This document shows positions 43,620 through 54,384 of a DNA stretch of 64,000 nt, in pieces. Numbering within the stretch: the stretch's first letter is position 1; each line of letters starts with the position of its first letter. Both the position numbers and the translations under genes were made by a program. Source of the DNA: Fragum whitleyi. Taxonomy: Eukaryota; Mollusca; Bivalvia; Cardiida; Cardiidae. The stretch spans positions 29,175,614-29,239,613 of the forward strand of contig OX411547.1 of NCBI GenBank assembly GCA_948146395.1, given 5' to 3'. Below the pieces are notes generated by a model. The model saw only the letters and a list, made by a program, of their open reading frames with translations, had not been told where the DNA came from and did not search any database.

Positions 43620-45850
43620 TATTTCAACGTATTAACAACCTGCAGAAGACTATTTATGCATCAAGTTGATAAGCCCTCATATAAGCAAAATAAGTTGTCA
43701 GATTCTATTTGCTAACAAGTTAACGGCCTAGAAAAATCAAATCGTCACAAAAACGTCAATAAAACATTAGACCAAAATAACTTAACTCATAAATAAAGAT
43801 GTTCAATTGTAGATCATGAATGAGAATTCAATCATAAATTCCTATATGTAACTAATGCAACCACATTGGTCAACGATAAGCTACAGTAGTCGGTATTAGT
43901 CTCTATTCATCATTATATTGAATATGCAGTTTCAATTCAACAGTAAAGAACAAGCCATATTGCTTTAAGATTGATCAAACGATATTCATGAGAGGTTCTG
44001 GTGGACAGTTAGCATGATGCTACTTTTATCTCAGTAGCTGATCTGGGAGTTCATATCCACTCGAGCTTGGATAAGTCATTAGAATTTCCTAAATATTGCT
44101 ACCAAGGCTTGCATAAAAAGAAACCATATAATGAAATTCGTCAGATATATGCAAGGCTTCGTCAACTACTTATGTTGCATTAGTTCTGGGGATTTCTTTA
44201 GGTTCTTTACACAGATTTTTTTTCTAAAGTATCCTTAAAACATACTAATCAAATATTCAAAATCCTATAATTTCGAGGTAAACTTTCGAAATGTTTATTA
44301 AAACGAATGCCATCCATAGGTCCATTTAACAAGGTATTGAGACATTGATCAGTCGACAGATCGCTGCAGAAAATCAATAAATTGATTGATCAAAATTTTT
44401 GAAACAACTGTTTTAGCTCCGACAAAGTTTAATAAAGGACTTAAGCAAATGTGACTAAACATCAAATAAACCGTAGTTACGATGTAAAGGTTGCCCTTCA
44501 AAGATTTGTTGCTCGTTCCATGTCCTTGGTCATATTTTGCATGAATATCGTTTCATTTTCTGAGGGATGTTTTGTGACGATGGTCAAGTGAGACAGCGGT
44601 TCATCAATTGCATCAAATTAATCTTCAATCACGTGGAGTCAACTTATGTATCAAGAGCAGCTAGATTTAGTAATCGAAAAAGTTCGCAATCGCATAATCT
44701 AGTGTAGTCTCTTATCAATCGGGAACCATCGGCGATTCTACGGAATAGACCTTGTGACCAAGAAGGGAGCAGAATATCGCACGTGGATTTTTGTGACGTC
44801 ACAAACAACACAGAAGATGACGTTGCGAGAAACGAAAACAAGGAAAGTTAAGACTGTTTTACTGCATTTTATCATCAAATTATGATATGGCCAAAAGATC
44901 TCCAGAGGCGATCGGAGATGGCTAACGAATAGTATTCTTCTTCAATGGTATTAACCGAAGTACCACACGAATTACATAAAAATGACAAAAAATTACTACA
45001 CGTACGTCCTAGGTACTTTCCAGTTTTCGGAAAAGTCTGAGCGATGTTCCGATGGTTTCTATTACCAGCAGAACTGAAAAGGGTTGGAATGATTTACGTG
45101 GAATACTCCCGACTCGTGGATATTTTTTTCTGGCTGCCTGTGGCTGAGCTATTCAGTGTAGCCTTCAACCCTGGATCTGAGATTTTTTCCTCCAAATCCA
45201 GCAGATAAGATGTACAGTTAAAACGACAAACTGCCCAGCATGTTTCTGATTTATAATGTCTTAATTACCCAAAGCACTGGCAGCAGACCCCTGGTTTGTT
45301 TATTTGTTCTGGGTCAATGGACATTCTGATGAATTTCAAGTGAACATTTCTTTTTCTTCAATTCATACTGTAAGAACCGGTTTAAATGAATTTCTTCCCA
45401 AGACAGTATTTAAAATGACAATTGCTTGATAAGTCATCTAAATCCTGAAAAATTTGTTTCTTTTGTAAAAAATAACGATTAAAATTATAACAACAATAGT
45501 AAAAGAGAAATAGAAATTGAAATGTACATCTTCTTAAAATGTTATTATTTTGTAATTTTTGAAAATGAAATAGACATATCTTATACATGTACTAAGTTTT
45601 GCATATCTTTTTGAATACTTTACGCATATCTTACTGAGACCTATGTGGACATAAGTAAATTGCATTTATGAACAGAAAGGCTTGTTTTGATGATAATAAA
45701 TCATTATATTATATCTTGATTGATATCGAAAACTACTTATCCCTGTGTTGTGGAATCCTGAATTTTATCTGTAAAACGTGTTCCTCTCAAACCACAAAGA
45801 AATGTCATGCTCATGTTATCAATCCATCACCATTAGAGCATTTTTTCATT
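43620..45850. other. Single-copy-looking stretch
   Basis: TGACGTCA lies at 44795-44802. No repeat family and no supported frame. Confidence 0.4.
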
Positions 45851-45855
45851 TTGAA

Positions 45856-46202
45856 GACGGGTGTGGAATTCCCTTACCCGACTTGTCCGACACAGCCTCT
45901 TTTCCCCTTGTGGGCAAGTACATTTTTCTAGGCCACTTGTCCGAGGACAACCAAATACCAGAGCAAATCTTTAAACAGTACTCAAAAGATCTAGGAGAAA
46001 AAAACATAGTGTTTGTATCAAATGATAGGAAGTATTGTTTTTAATGAAGAAAATGCTGGGTTACAGCATTTTCTTCATTAAAAGCAATGTTTCTCAATAT
46101 TTATTTTTTTGCAGACAAGTTCATTTTCCTTCCCGGACAAGTAGAAAATCGACTCTTACTTGTCCTTGGACAAGTTAAGAAAATTCGTATTTCACAGCCC
46201 TG
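45856..46202 (+). mobile_element. hAT-type non-autonomous element, copy 2
   Basis: Left end 'gggtgtggaattcccttacc' (the CAG of the terminus is eroded), right end 'cagccctg' at 46195-46202. It carries the 'acttgtccg'/'ggacaag' words and the internal hairpin at 46043-46080 ('aatgaagaaaatgctg' with 'cagcattttcttcatt'). Its right two thirds plus flank are tandemly duplicated at 46277-46608. Confidence 0.8.
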
Positions 46203-46608
46203 GTAAAGAAATATTAAGAATGACAAATCAGTTACATTCTTGCTTAGAAATCATAAGAGTGGCAAACGGACAAGTGGACAACCAAATACCAGAGCAAATC
46301 TTGGAACAGTACTCAAAAGATCAAGGAGAAAAAAAAAGCATACTAGTGTTTGTATCAAAGGATAGGAAATGTTGTTTTTAATGAAGAAAATGCTGGGTTA
46401 CAGCATTTTCTTCATTAAAAACAATGTTTTCAACATTTTTTTGCGGACAATTTCATTTTCACCCTGGACAAGTAGAAAATTGACTTTTACTTGTTCATGG
46501 ACAAGATGAGAAAATTCATATTTCCACAGCCCTGGTAAAGAAATACTAAGAATGACAAATCAGTTACGTTCTTGATTAGAAATCATAAGAATGGCAAATC
46601 GGTTAAGT
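45946..46608 (+). repeat. 331-bp tandem duplication spanning the hAT-type element and flank
   Basis: 45946-46276 and 46277-46608 are near copies. Landmarks 'gacaaccaaatacca' (45946 and 46277), the hairpin 'aatgaagaaaatgctggg' (46043 and 46380) and 'tggtaaagaaata' (46201 and 46533) are all offset by 331-337. The unit joins element sequence to flank ('atgacaaatcagtta'), so it is a segmental duplication rather than a second insertion. Small differences show it is not brand new. Confidence 0.85.
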
Positions 46609-46609
46609 A

Positions 46610-47203
46610 TGGAAATAATAAAAAAAAAACCAACATCCTCTTCCTCTCCATACTTAATACCTTGGGTATTTTTTTAATTCTGGGCTTTCAGCATATGTTT
46701 GCATGCTTTTCTTTCATCAGAAATAAATTGATTGATTGAGTATGATACGGTCAGATTTTTTGTGTTTACAATATAAATAGTATTTCAATCAAATTCGACA
46801 AAAGGATATTGATAGTCAAATATTGCTCATGCGCGTTGCAACTTTAAATTACCTATGCCTAATTTTGATCTGAAAGAGAAAGGGGTTAAAGGAGAAATTT
46901 GAAAGATTTATGCTTTGTTGTTTAGAAAGAGAAGATTGTTGGTGCATCCTTCTCAATTTTATATCCGGGATATGATACTTTTGATAGAAGATTTTCAAAC
47001 ATTTTGTTCTTTAATTGTTTCTGTGTAAAATCTAGGATCCCGTAGCATAGGAAGTTCAAGTTCATTAATGTTGGGGGAACAATTTGAATTTTTTTGAAGG
47101 TGCGTCATCCTACATCCACAATTTCTCTAAACATTTCCTCCTAGCCAAGTAGGCTAACCCGATGAAACTTGGCTAGATCATTCCTTGATTAAAGCTATGC
47201 CAT
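46610..47203. other. AT-rich stretch, no gene seen
   Basis: 'attgattgattga' at about 46.73 kb could be a lone SINE tail. 'gccaagtaggctaacc' and 'aacttggctag' near 47.15 kb form a weak hairpin. Nothing more. Confidence 0.4.
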
Positions 47204-47509
47204 ATTATCAAAAAGATTGATTGATTGAATGGAGTTTTATGCCGCTTTCAACATTTTTTCAGTTATATTGCGGCGGCTGGAGCACCCAACAATGGATTCC
47301 TGGTATTTCTCTCACCAGTACAACCATCACATCCTTTCCTAGCATCCAGCTGCTATCTCACATATGTCTACGATTATCAACCCATTGGTGAGAGACACGT
47401 AGTCAGAAAGAATGAATGCCGCCGTCGGGGTTCGAACCCGGGACCTTTCGATTGACAGTTCGACGCGCTACCAACTGCGCTATGACAGCGGCTCAAATTA
47501 TCAAAAAGA
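47204..47509 (-). mobile_element. SINE, full length, with 13-bp target-site duplication
   Basis: The body is 47217-47496, flanked by attatcaaaaaga on both sides (47204-47216, 47497-47509). On the minus strand the head starts gccgctgtcatagcgcagtt. Box A, an Asp-like anticodon loop ('ctgtcaa') and box B 'gggttcgaaccccg' follow, and the first seven bases can pair with 'cggcggc' at the head's 3' end. The body reads 'ccaatgggttgataatcg' to 'aggaatccattgttgggtgc', the tail 'gttgaaagcggcataaaact' then (attc/attg)n. It is the best copy of this family. Confidence 0.93.
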
Positions 47510-47574
47510 AATATATATAAATAAAATCGACCCTTAACTCCAGTTGACACGGCAACTTAAAGGGGAAAATATGA

Positions 47575-47800
47575 AAATCTTCAAAGATCTTCTTCTCTGA
47601 AACCAGGAGGAAGACAGCTTTCATAATTGAAACTAGTATATAGCCTCATCTAGTGGACCTTTTCCAAGCTTGGTCATATCATTCACCTGGAATCAATCTT
47701 ATTTTGGCTCCACCCAGGCACTCTTATATTACCGGTACATAGAAATAAGAATAAAAAGTCTTAATAAAAATTGAATTCTCTGAAACCAGAAGACAGACAT
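47575..47800 (+). repeat. Dispersed repeat with 'tctctgaaaccag' words
   Basis: 'ttctctgaaaccaggagg' (about 47.60 kb) and 'ttctctgaaaccagaaga' (about 47.77 kb) recur, and in reverse at about 2.84 kb. The ends are not resolved. Confidence 0.4.
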
Positions 47801-48137
47801 CTTTATTTTATGGTATGCAATTTAATCTTGTTGACCGCTTTCAAATATTTCATATCAAGCTGCATATCTTTAAAGACATGAACTGAAACTGAAACATTTT
47901 AGAAAAAATCCAAATAGGGTTTTGAATTAAACAATAAATATAGTTAAATGATTTAAATAATTATATCTATATATAACTGTATTTGTGTCTAAAAACTATA
48001 TCCTGAAGAGATATAAAGTAAATTAAAGAGCACCGCCTACGGGTGCCTACGCTCGGCTGTTGACTGCTATATGATGAAAAAAACTAAGTCAAAAAAGGGG
48101 CATAATTTGCACGAAATGCATAGATTCTCTCCCACCC

Positions 48138-48149
48138 CCTCTCTCTCCC

Positions 48150-48193
<44 letters not shown>

Positions 48194-48194
48194 A

Positions 48195-48243
<49 letters not shown>

Positions 48244-48309
48244 TCTCACTCACTCACTCACTCACTCTGTGTGTCTATGCGCGCTTGTGTGTGTGTGTGT
48301 GTGTGTGAG
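48138..48309 (+). repeat. Compound microsatellite (CT)n-(CACT)n-(GT)n
   Basis: (CT)n with two short breaks from 48138 to about 48246, then a CACT run to about 48267, then 'gtgtgtctatgcgcgc' and a (GT)n run to 48307. Open frames through it are artefacts of the repeat. Confidence 0.95.
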
Positions 48310-48384
48310 AAATGATTTGGAAAAAATGTATGAAATAATGAAATGTAAAAAAAAATCTTCATGGTGTAATGTAATATTTCATTT

Positions 48385-48640
48385 TCAATTTGAAATGTGT
48401 GTGAGGTGCAAAAATTGAGCAGCATAGACAGCCACCTACTGTGAATATAAGGTAACCTGACTGTGCTCATGTACATTGAGACCTCATCTATCTACCAAAC
48501 GCATAGTGAAGACTCTGGTCAGACTGTGCAGAACGCATAGTGAAGACTCTGGTCAGACTGTGCAGATGCACAGGCTGGTCACAGGCTTTGCTATGTACAT
48601 ATATGTAATTGTTGGAAATCTCACACAGACAGGCACATAT
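48385..48640 (-). mobile_element. TIR element family G, copy 6, with inner duplication
   Basis: The reverse orientation of 21821-22060: 'agcatagacagccacctact' corresponds to 'gtggctgtctatgctact', and the right end is 'taattgttggaaatctcaca'. A 34-bp inner segment, 'acgcatagtgaagactctgg' and following, is present twice (48499-48532 and 48533-48566). The left end is eroded. Confidence 0.75.
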
Positions 48641-50112
48641 ATTTTCCAATTCATGGAGGTATGTGACTAAAAACACAATCATACTTAAGATTAAATCCAT
48701 TTCGTGAAACCATACAGGCTAACTATGTTTTTAGTTTCATAACTCCATGTATTAAGAAAATCTGTTCAGCTCTTAATGAAATTCTATATGGTTTACAAAA
48801 AAGTTTTCAGAATATTAAAGATTTGCCGGATAAGATTTTGCTATCACAGATGTTAAGAAATATCTTAATAAGCATGCTCTTCCTGTTCTTCTTGGAATTA
48901 ATTAAAATAAAATGGCGTCATTTTTGTGAATATGATAAGACACTATAAATATTAGGAAAACATAGTGTAAAAGAAGAAACTATAAAAACGATTCTTTATT
49001 TTCAATATTGTTTTCTACCCAAAATATACAAAGTTGTATTAATTTTATTCGTCTTCTTTTTAGAATTTCAGAAACCAAAATTTGTCGTCTCCAACTGCAT
49101 TGAATTTTGACTTGGTTTCTGTCATCTCTTTATTTATTTTAAAATCCATAGCCGATTATTTCAGATTCTTATGGTTGTCTTCACCTTTGTAACAAAACTC
49201 CATTATGAAACAATTACCTGTGATGGAATGGTTATATATAGACAAACCTCAAATTATGTGCTTACAATACAGATAGTCAGCAGAAAAGATTTCTAATCAA
49301 ATTTTCAGTGCAAGACTGCAGTGTTTGTTAGTATTTTATAAAGACATTTACTACAGTTACCAATGGCATTCAATCCCTCTTTCAATATTAAATATGAATG
49401 TATCCAGAGAGAGAATTCAGCGCAAGCTGTACTCTGCGAGGATGGCTTATCATAAAATCTTAAAATAACACTCTGGGGTCAGTAAATCGCCTGGGTCAAG
49501 AGGGGCATCTAAACAGACCCAGTAATTAATAGCATTTTAATAGATAATGGAACAGATAACCTGTCAGACAGTCAGATTTACCGTGGCCTCAATTCGGAGT
49601 AGAAATTCGGGGTTGTACGACACAGTGTATTTACGAGTTGAGCATCTCTAGACGCGTGTTCTGTCTAGATACATTGAAACTCCAGGAGCGTGGGAAACCG
49701 GCGGAAATTTGCGCGCCAGGTTTACAAGTGGATCGGAGTTTTTTCAAGAGGGCTGCAGACAGAGGGTGTAATATGGATCTGCAGTCTGATAAATCACTAA
49801 AAGTGCAACATATCTTATGTTGTAATTATCATTAGAATAGTATCGTCCAGCCTATTCAAATGGGTTTTCACACTATAGTCATTGAATGAGACGTAAAGAT
49901 TTTAGAATAACTTTACCCCAATTAGCTTAACCTCTGTTTTTTACCATACTCTTTTCCCCAATATTGTCTTAGACTGACGACGATTCTGAAACCAATTTGG
50001 GAATAAACACATATACTTCAATTTCATTTAAGATGACTGTAAAGGTGTGTCCTTCGAAGAAGATACGCGCACTGTTCGTAGAAGCACTTTATAAATAAAA
50101 GCAAAAACATTT
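48641..50112. other. Single-copy-looking stretch, CpG-richer at 49.6-49.75 kb
   Basis: 49560-49760 is less AT-rich ('gtgggaaaccggcgg', 'tttgcgcgccagg') and holds 'gtaatatggatctgcag', an ATG with 21 open codons. It might be near a transcribed start; no exon can be shown. Confidence 0.3.
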
Positions 50113-50179
50113 TGTTCAGCGCAACACTATTGTTAGTGCCTATAAATATATAGACACTTACAATAGTGTTGCGCTGACA
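50113..50179. mobile_element. Hairpin MITE family A2, copy 2
   Basis: 'tgttcagcgcaacactattg' pairs with 'caatagtgttgcgctgaca'. The inner arms 'agtgcctata' and 'tatagacact' close on 'aata'. Matches 26730-26797. Confidence 0.85.
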
Positions 50180-50547
50180 CGTCGATTTGTATATCAAGCA
50201 AAACCAGTTTCTCTATTCAACTTTGACTGACAATATTTCACAATTCAAACTGAGGACAAACACACAGACAACTATACAAATCCAAACAAATAGGGACCAC
50301 ACAGATTCGACACCTTAAAGTATAAAAAACCATTGGAACCAGACAGATTTCTTATACTAGCGGACTCGGTGAAGGGTTTTTCACTCAAACCAGACAGCCC
50401 AACATCTGTCAAAGTTATTTTTTAGAGTTTGTGAGTCTATCTACCTGAGATATATACTCCAACAAACTAATTAAATACCCGACGTAGAGGATATACCAAT
50501 TTATCATACCTTTGTTTTTCTTTTTCTCTTTCCTCTTTATTTGTTAT
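50180..50547. other. Unique stretch turning pyrimidine-rich
   Basis: No gene. From about 50510 the plus strand becomes a T/C-rich tract that continues, broken by two insertions, to 51790. Confidence 0.5.
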
Positions 50548-50810
50548 TTGCTTTCTTTCCAATCTAGAGTTCGCGGGTTCGATCCCCGACGGCGGCACTC
50601 ATTCTTTCCGACTATTTGTCTCTCACCAATGGGTTGATAATCACAGACCTATGTGAGATAGCGGCTGGAGGCTAGGAAAGAATGTGGTGGTTTTACTGGT
50701 GATAGAAATACCAGGAATCCATTGTTAGGTGCTCCAGCCGCCGCGATATAACTGAAATAATGTTGAAAGCGGCGTTAAACTCCATTCAATCAATCAATTG
50801 CTTTCTTTCC
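50548..50810 (+). mobile_element. SINE, 5'-truncated in the tRNA head, with 13-bp duplication
   Basis: The body is 50561-50797, flanked by ttgctttctttcc (50548-50560 and 50798-50810). It starts inside the anticodon loop ('aatctagagttcgc'), so box A is missing while box B 'gggttcgatccccgacgg' remains. Body 'caccaatgggttgataatca', 'aggaatccattgttaggtgc', tail 'gaaagcggcgttaaactcca' then (ttcaatcaatcaa). The truncation point shares 'ttcc' with the target. Truncation fits incomplete reverse transcription. Confidence 0.93.
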
Positions 50811-50851
50811 TTTATCTTTCCTCGAAATTCAAGCATCATTCCTATTTCTAC

Positions 50852-50887
50852 AATTTATCTTTATTCATGTCAACGTAATGAATATAT
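50852..50887 (+). repeat. Left 36-bp direct repeat flanking element E
   Basis: Begins 'aatttatctttattcatg' and ends 'aacgtaatgaatatat'. It is identical over 36 bases to 51306-51341. Confidence 0.95.
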
Positions 50888-51305
50888 AGAGGATAATCGT
50901 TTGTTTCAGTGTAAGATCGATTTATATTTCATTGAGTGAACAACAAAAGCTATATTTTCACGAGTGGCAGAGCCACGAGTGAAAATATAACTTTTGTTGT
51001 TCACGAAATGAAATATTAATCGATCTTACTCGAAAAACAAACGATTATTCTATTTCTTTAATGCAAAAATGAGACAAAATGTGATATTTCTAGGATATAT
51101 TTTCGTAAAGCGCGTCATTTTGCGCGTGATTGCTATGCAACGTTCACTGTGACGTCACGTATTTCGCCCCGCATAGATGACGTCAGATGGGATGAAATGC
51201 ACGAAAGCAGGGTATAAGTTTTTGATAATTTCACTGCTTTTGCGGTGAGATTATCAAGTGATAATCTACCGTTATTTCTCGATAAACCACCGAAAAGCAT
51301 TAAAG
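50888..51305 (+). mobile_element. 418-bp double-hairpin element E, copy 2
   Basis: Part one, about 50890-51051, is an imperfect palindrome of about 160 bp ('cgtttgtttcagtgtaagat' against 'cttactcgaaaaacaaacg') centred on 'gtggcagagccac'. Part two, 51054-51305, is bordered by 'ttctttaatgc' and 'gcattaaag(aa)'. It holds TGACGTCA at 51150 and 51178 and a second hairpin around 'gagattatcaagtgataatc'. It matches 29167-29584 in reverse at the same length. No coding frame. Flanked by perfect 36-bp direct repeats. The mobilising machinery is unknown. Confidence 0.9.
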
Positions 51306-51341
51306 AATTTATCTTTATTCATGTCAACGTAATGAATATAT
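51306..51341 (+). repeat. Right 36-bp direct repeat flanking element E
   Basis: Identical to 50852-50887. The base after it (g at 51342) differs from the base after the left copy (a at 50888), so the match stops there. Confidence 0.95.
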
Positions 51342-51790
51342 GTATTGTGTTTGTCTAAATGTCTATCTATTGTCTATCTATTTCTTTCTCTGTCTCAATT
51401 CGTTGATTTCTTTCTCTATGAACATTTTTATCTGTAAGACTGTTTGTCCTGTTCGCCTCTTTATCAATCCATATTTGATTGTTCAATTTCTTTCAATTTA
51501 CCGTTTTCTCTCACAATGTCTGTGTCTCTTTTTATGAATATGTATATCTGTAAGTTTCTATGTATGCCATTATTGTATCAGTTTTTTTTAATTCTCTGTC
51601 TTAAATCATATATGTCTTTGCCGATGTCCTTTCTATCTTCATCTATGTAAATTCAATTTGAAAAATTCTTCACAACTGCATGTTTCTTATCGTCTGTTTT
51701 TATATTTGATATTTCTATCTCTTTTCTCTCTTTTCTCTTCTTTTCTATTTGTCTGTCTGTTCTTGTCTCTCTTTTGCTTTCACTTTAGTC
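51342..51790 (+). repeat. Pyrimidine-rich degenerate tetranucleotide tract
   Basis: Runs of 'tctatctat', 'tttctttctctgtctc' and 'tctcttttctctcttttctc' words; the plus strand is strongly T/C biased. It is a decayed (TCTA/TCTG/TTTC) microsatellite region. Frames of 65-68 codons across it reflect composition. Confidence 0.75.
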
Positions 51791-52507
51791 AGTAAGTATC
51801 CAGATTGAGTATGTTATTAATTCGGTTGCCATGAAGTTATGAAATTTTATGGGTTTTAAAAGGTCGTGATTCGTTGACATATAAAAAGATTTTTTTACAA
51901 GGCATTTTCCCTTTCATGCGACGGATCAGTATTCCAGACAAAGAAGGGCTAAGATTGTGATACGGGGAGGGGCTTGTGAACATAGTAATAATAATATTTC
52001 AACTATTTTTACAAACAATTTCTTTTTAAATAATTCTGACTTTCAATCTATCCTTGCATATCATTTGGTTTAAGCATCATTCCAGCTGGAAAGGTGTCAG
52101 AAATAATTAATATTAAATCTACTTTCTTCGCTGACTTAACCTGGCAAAGCGACCGAGTTAACAAGAGTTGCCTACTCAGCAAATTTCATTTTGAGATAAA
52201 CAAGCCCCTCCTTCCGGTGACGCTGAAATCCGTCATACTGGGAAAAGTAAGATGTCTGCACCAAAGTAGACATTTAAACTTTCACAAATTATAAATAACA
52301 CTCCATCAGACGGCCCCATATATTTATCGTCTGCTTTCGAAGGGGATAAACTTGAAAAATGACATTCTTATCGCTTTACGTTACATGTATTTTAGTCTTT
52401 TCACAAAACAAAAGTAAAGTTTGATATACCTTATTTAGTATTTTCGTTGAGTTTACATTCACAAAGAGGAAAAAACTAACCAGAGAAACAAATAAGAGCA
52501 ATACCAA
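51791..52507. other. Unique-looking stretch
   Basis: No repeat or gene recognised; the 66-codon frame at 52094-52294 shows no motif. Confidence 0.4.
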
Positions 52508-52788
52508 GATTGATTCGCTGATTGAATGGGGTTTAAATCCGTTATAGCTGTTTTCAACATGGCTGTGGTTGGAGTATTTTACAAAAGATGCCTGGATATT
52601 ATTTGCTCATAGACCTCTACTACAGCCCTTTTTAACCTCCAGCTGCTGTCTGGTTTCTGATCATCCACCCTTTAGTAGGGGGACACATGTCTGAAAGAAA
52701 ATATGCCACCGCTGTATATCGAACTCGAGACCCAATTTTTGTAGATTGGGAGTCGGACACGCAACCAACTGCTATTTTATGGCGGCTA
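52508..52788 (-). mobile_element. SINE, near full length, old copy
   Basis: On the minus strand: head 'ccgccataaaatagcagttg' with 'actcccaatct' (the same anticodon-region words as 34594-34889), decayed box B 'gagttcgatata', diverged body, and tail 'gaaaacagctataacgg' then 'ccccattcaatcagcgaatc'. No duplication seen; heavily mutated. Confidence 0.75.
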
Positions 52789-52820
52789 CGGCCGTGTTCG
52801 AAGTGTTAAAAATTTAAATC

Positions 52821-52957
52821 GATCCCTGCGTTCAGGATGACAAAACAGTACAATCTGTTTGCAAATTAGATCCCGCTTTGCACGCTTACTTGCGTGCAAA
52901 GCGGGGTATAATTTTCAAATAGTGTGCACCGTTTATCAATCTGAACGCAGGGCTGAT
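52821..52957. mobile_element. Hairpin MITE family K, full copy
   Basis: 'gatccctgcgttcaggatga' pairs with the 'caatctgaacgcagggctga' side. The arms continue to a strong core 'ccccgctttgcacgc' type stem ('cccgctttgcacgc' against 'gcgtgcaaagcgggg') around 'ttact'. Fragments lie at 21736-21779 and 55277-55344. Confidence 0.85.
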
Positions 52958-53790
52958 TAAATTACGCAGGCTGATCTAGATAGAAAAAATTCGCTTTTTG
53001 ACATTTTCTCTGGATATGGTATGAGCAACTTACACAAGAATGGTCAGTATACTCAAAATACAAGTCTTTTGAGGTCCATCAATCATTACATTGTCTAAGC
53101 ATATCTTTAAAAGGCCATAGCAAAATGATAAATACAAAAACTCGAATTGTAGACACATAAATCATACGCCCTCCTTAACATTTTTGCACATTAAAAACGG
53201 TGTATAGAAACTAGTTTCAAGGTGCCCTTTATCCGAAATTTATAGAAATGGTTTAAGTGTCTTTTGATTGAAAAAGAAAGGCAATCAAACAAAAAATACA
53301 AAAAAAGAGATGAGTTAAATATCCATGCAAAAAATAAAATCAATTTGTATTTTTATTCTAAAGAATTGAGATAGGAATTTTTTTCTGCCGTAGTCGTTTA
53401 TTTGGAACATTGGCCGCTACATTGGTAGCTTTTTATTTCACAATTTTGGCTTTCTGATACCAAATGGTTATAAATTTAATCTTTCAGCATTACTTCGAAA
53501 GCAGTGAGAAATCAATGAATGGCACGAGCACTGAGGTTTACCACAGATCTCTTTTAAATGGATTTTCCACATATAATAATAAAATGAAACGCGTCCTCAG
53601 TACCAGTTCAAGGATCCGTGAAATGAGCAACTAATTGTACAAGCTAACCGCAAGGTTTGATATCTTACTCCAAGAAAAACGTGATTTTGTCGTAGCACAG
53701 TTAATCATATACTATGGATACAAACTCACAATATTTATTATATTTCATTATTTGCGAGTGATTTACTGGTTTTCGCAAGGTCTATGATAC
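52958..53790. other. Unique-looking stretch
   Basis: No gene or repeat family recognised. Confidence 0.4.
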
Positions 53791-54001
53791 CATAGGCGTA
53801 TCTAGGACTTTGAAATGTATACGCACTCAGAAGGCGACAACTAAATAATATATAGTATAGAGGCGCTATATGAGGACTGTGACAAAAGATAAATGTCCTC
53901 CGACTTCTTCCTTTTGATTATTTATGAAAGATATTTTTCTACAGAGGATTATTTATTTAACGAATTTGCGTAAGTTGCGTAATGGGAGTTACGCCCTTGC
54001 T
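53791..54001 (-). mobile_element. Dispersed element family C, copy 3
   Basis: Reverse of 36587-36862: starts 'cataggcgtatctaggactt' and ends 'taatgggagttacgcccttg'. Shorter because of internal loss. Confidence 0.65.
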
Positions 54002-54268
54002 ATCTTCTAAAGTGATCTCTGTGCAGCAGTAAACTGGCTATTGAATTGAGGCGTATCAAAAGCAAAGTGTCTGAAATCATCTAATGAATTTACTGTCTAC
54101 CACAGGAAAGGAAATTAATTATAATAATTGTTCACTCCAATGTAATTTTGAATAAAAAAGAATCTTTTTAGAAATTATCTGTATCTTATTAAAACCCAAC
54201 AGTTTCAAGTTAAAGCCATTCAACTCACTAGCCATATTGCAAAAATTTGTGAAAGTAACTTTTAGTGT

Positions 54269-54342
54269 GGTGTCCGTGGTCTAGTGGAAGAGCGTCGGCC
54301 TCTTGACCCAAAGGTCCTGATTTCGATTCCCGGGAGAAGCTA
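54269..54342 (+). mobile_element. tRNA-like head, different from the main SINE
   Basis: 'tggtctagtggaagagcg' (box A), 'ggcctcttgacccaaagg' (anticodon arm-like) and 'gatttcgattcccgg' (box B). The stems are imperfect and no acceptor pairing is clear, so it is called SINE-derived rather than a tRNA gene. A TTAA MITE follows 42 bp later. Confidence 0.5.
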
Positions 54343-54384
54343 TCGATCTTAAATCTTTCATTGACACACATTCTGCGCGAGTAC

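Noticed and set aside
47424..47492. Possible tRNA-Asp gene on the minus strand
   Set aside because: Box A, box B and an acceptor stem are present, but extra bases lie before the D-arm, and the head is joined to a SINE body and bounded by a SINE target-site duplication.
48071..48418. 115-codon plus frame and its minus-strand partner
   Set aside because: Both are translations of the CT/CACT/GT microsatellite.
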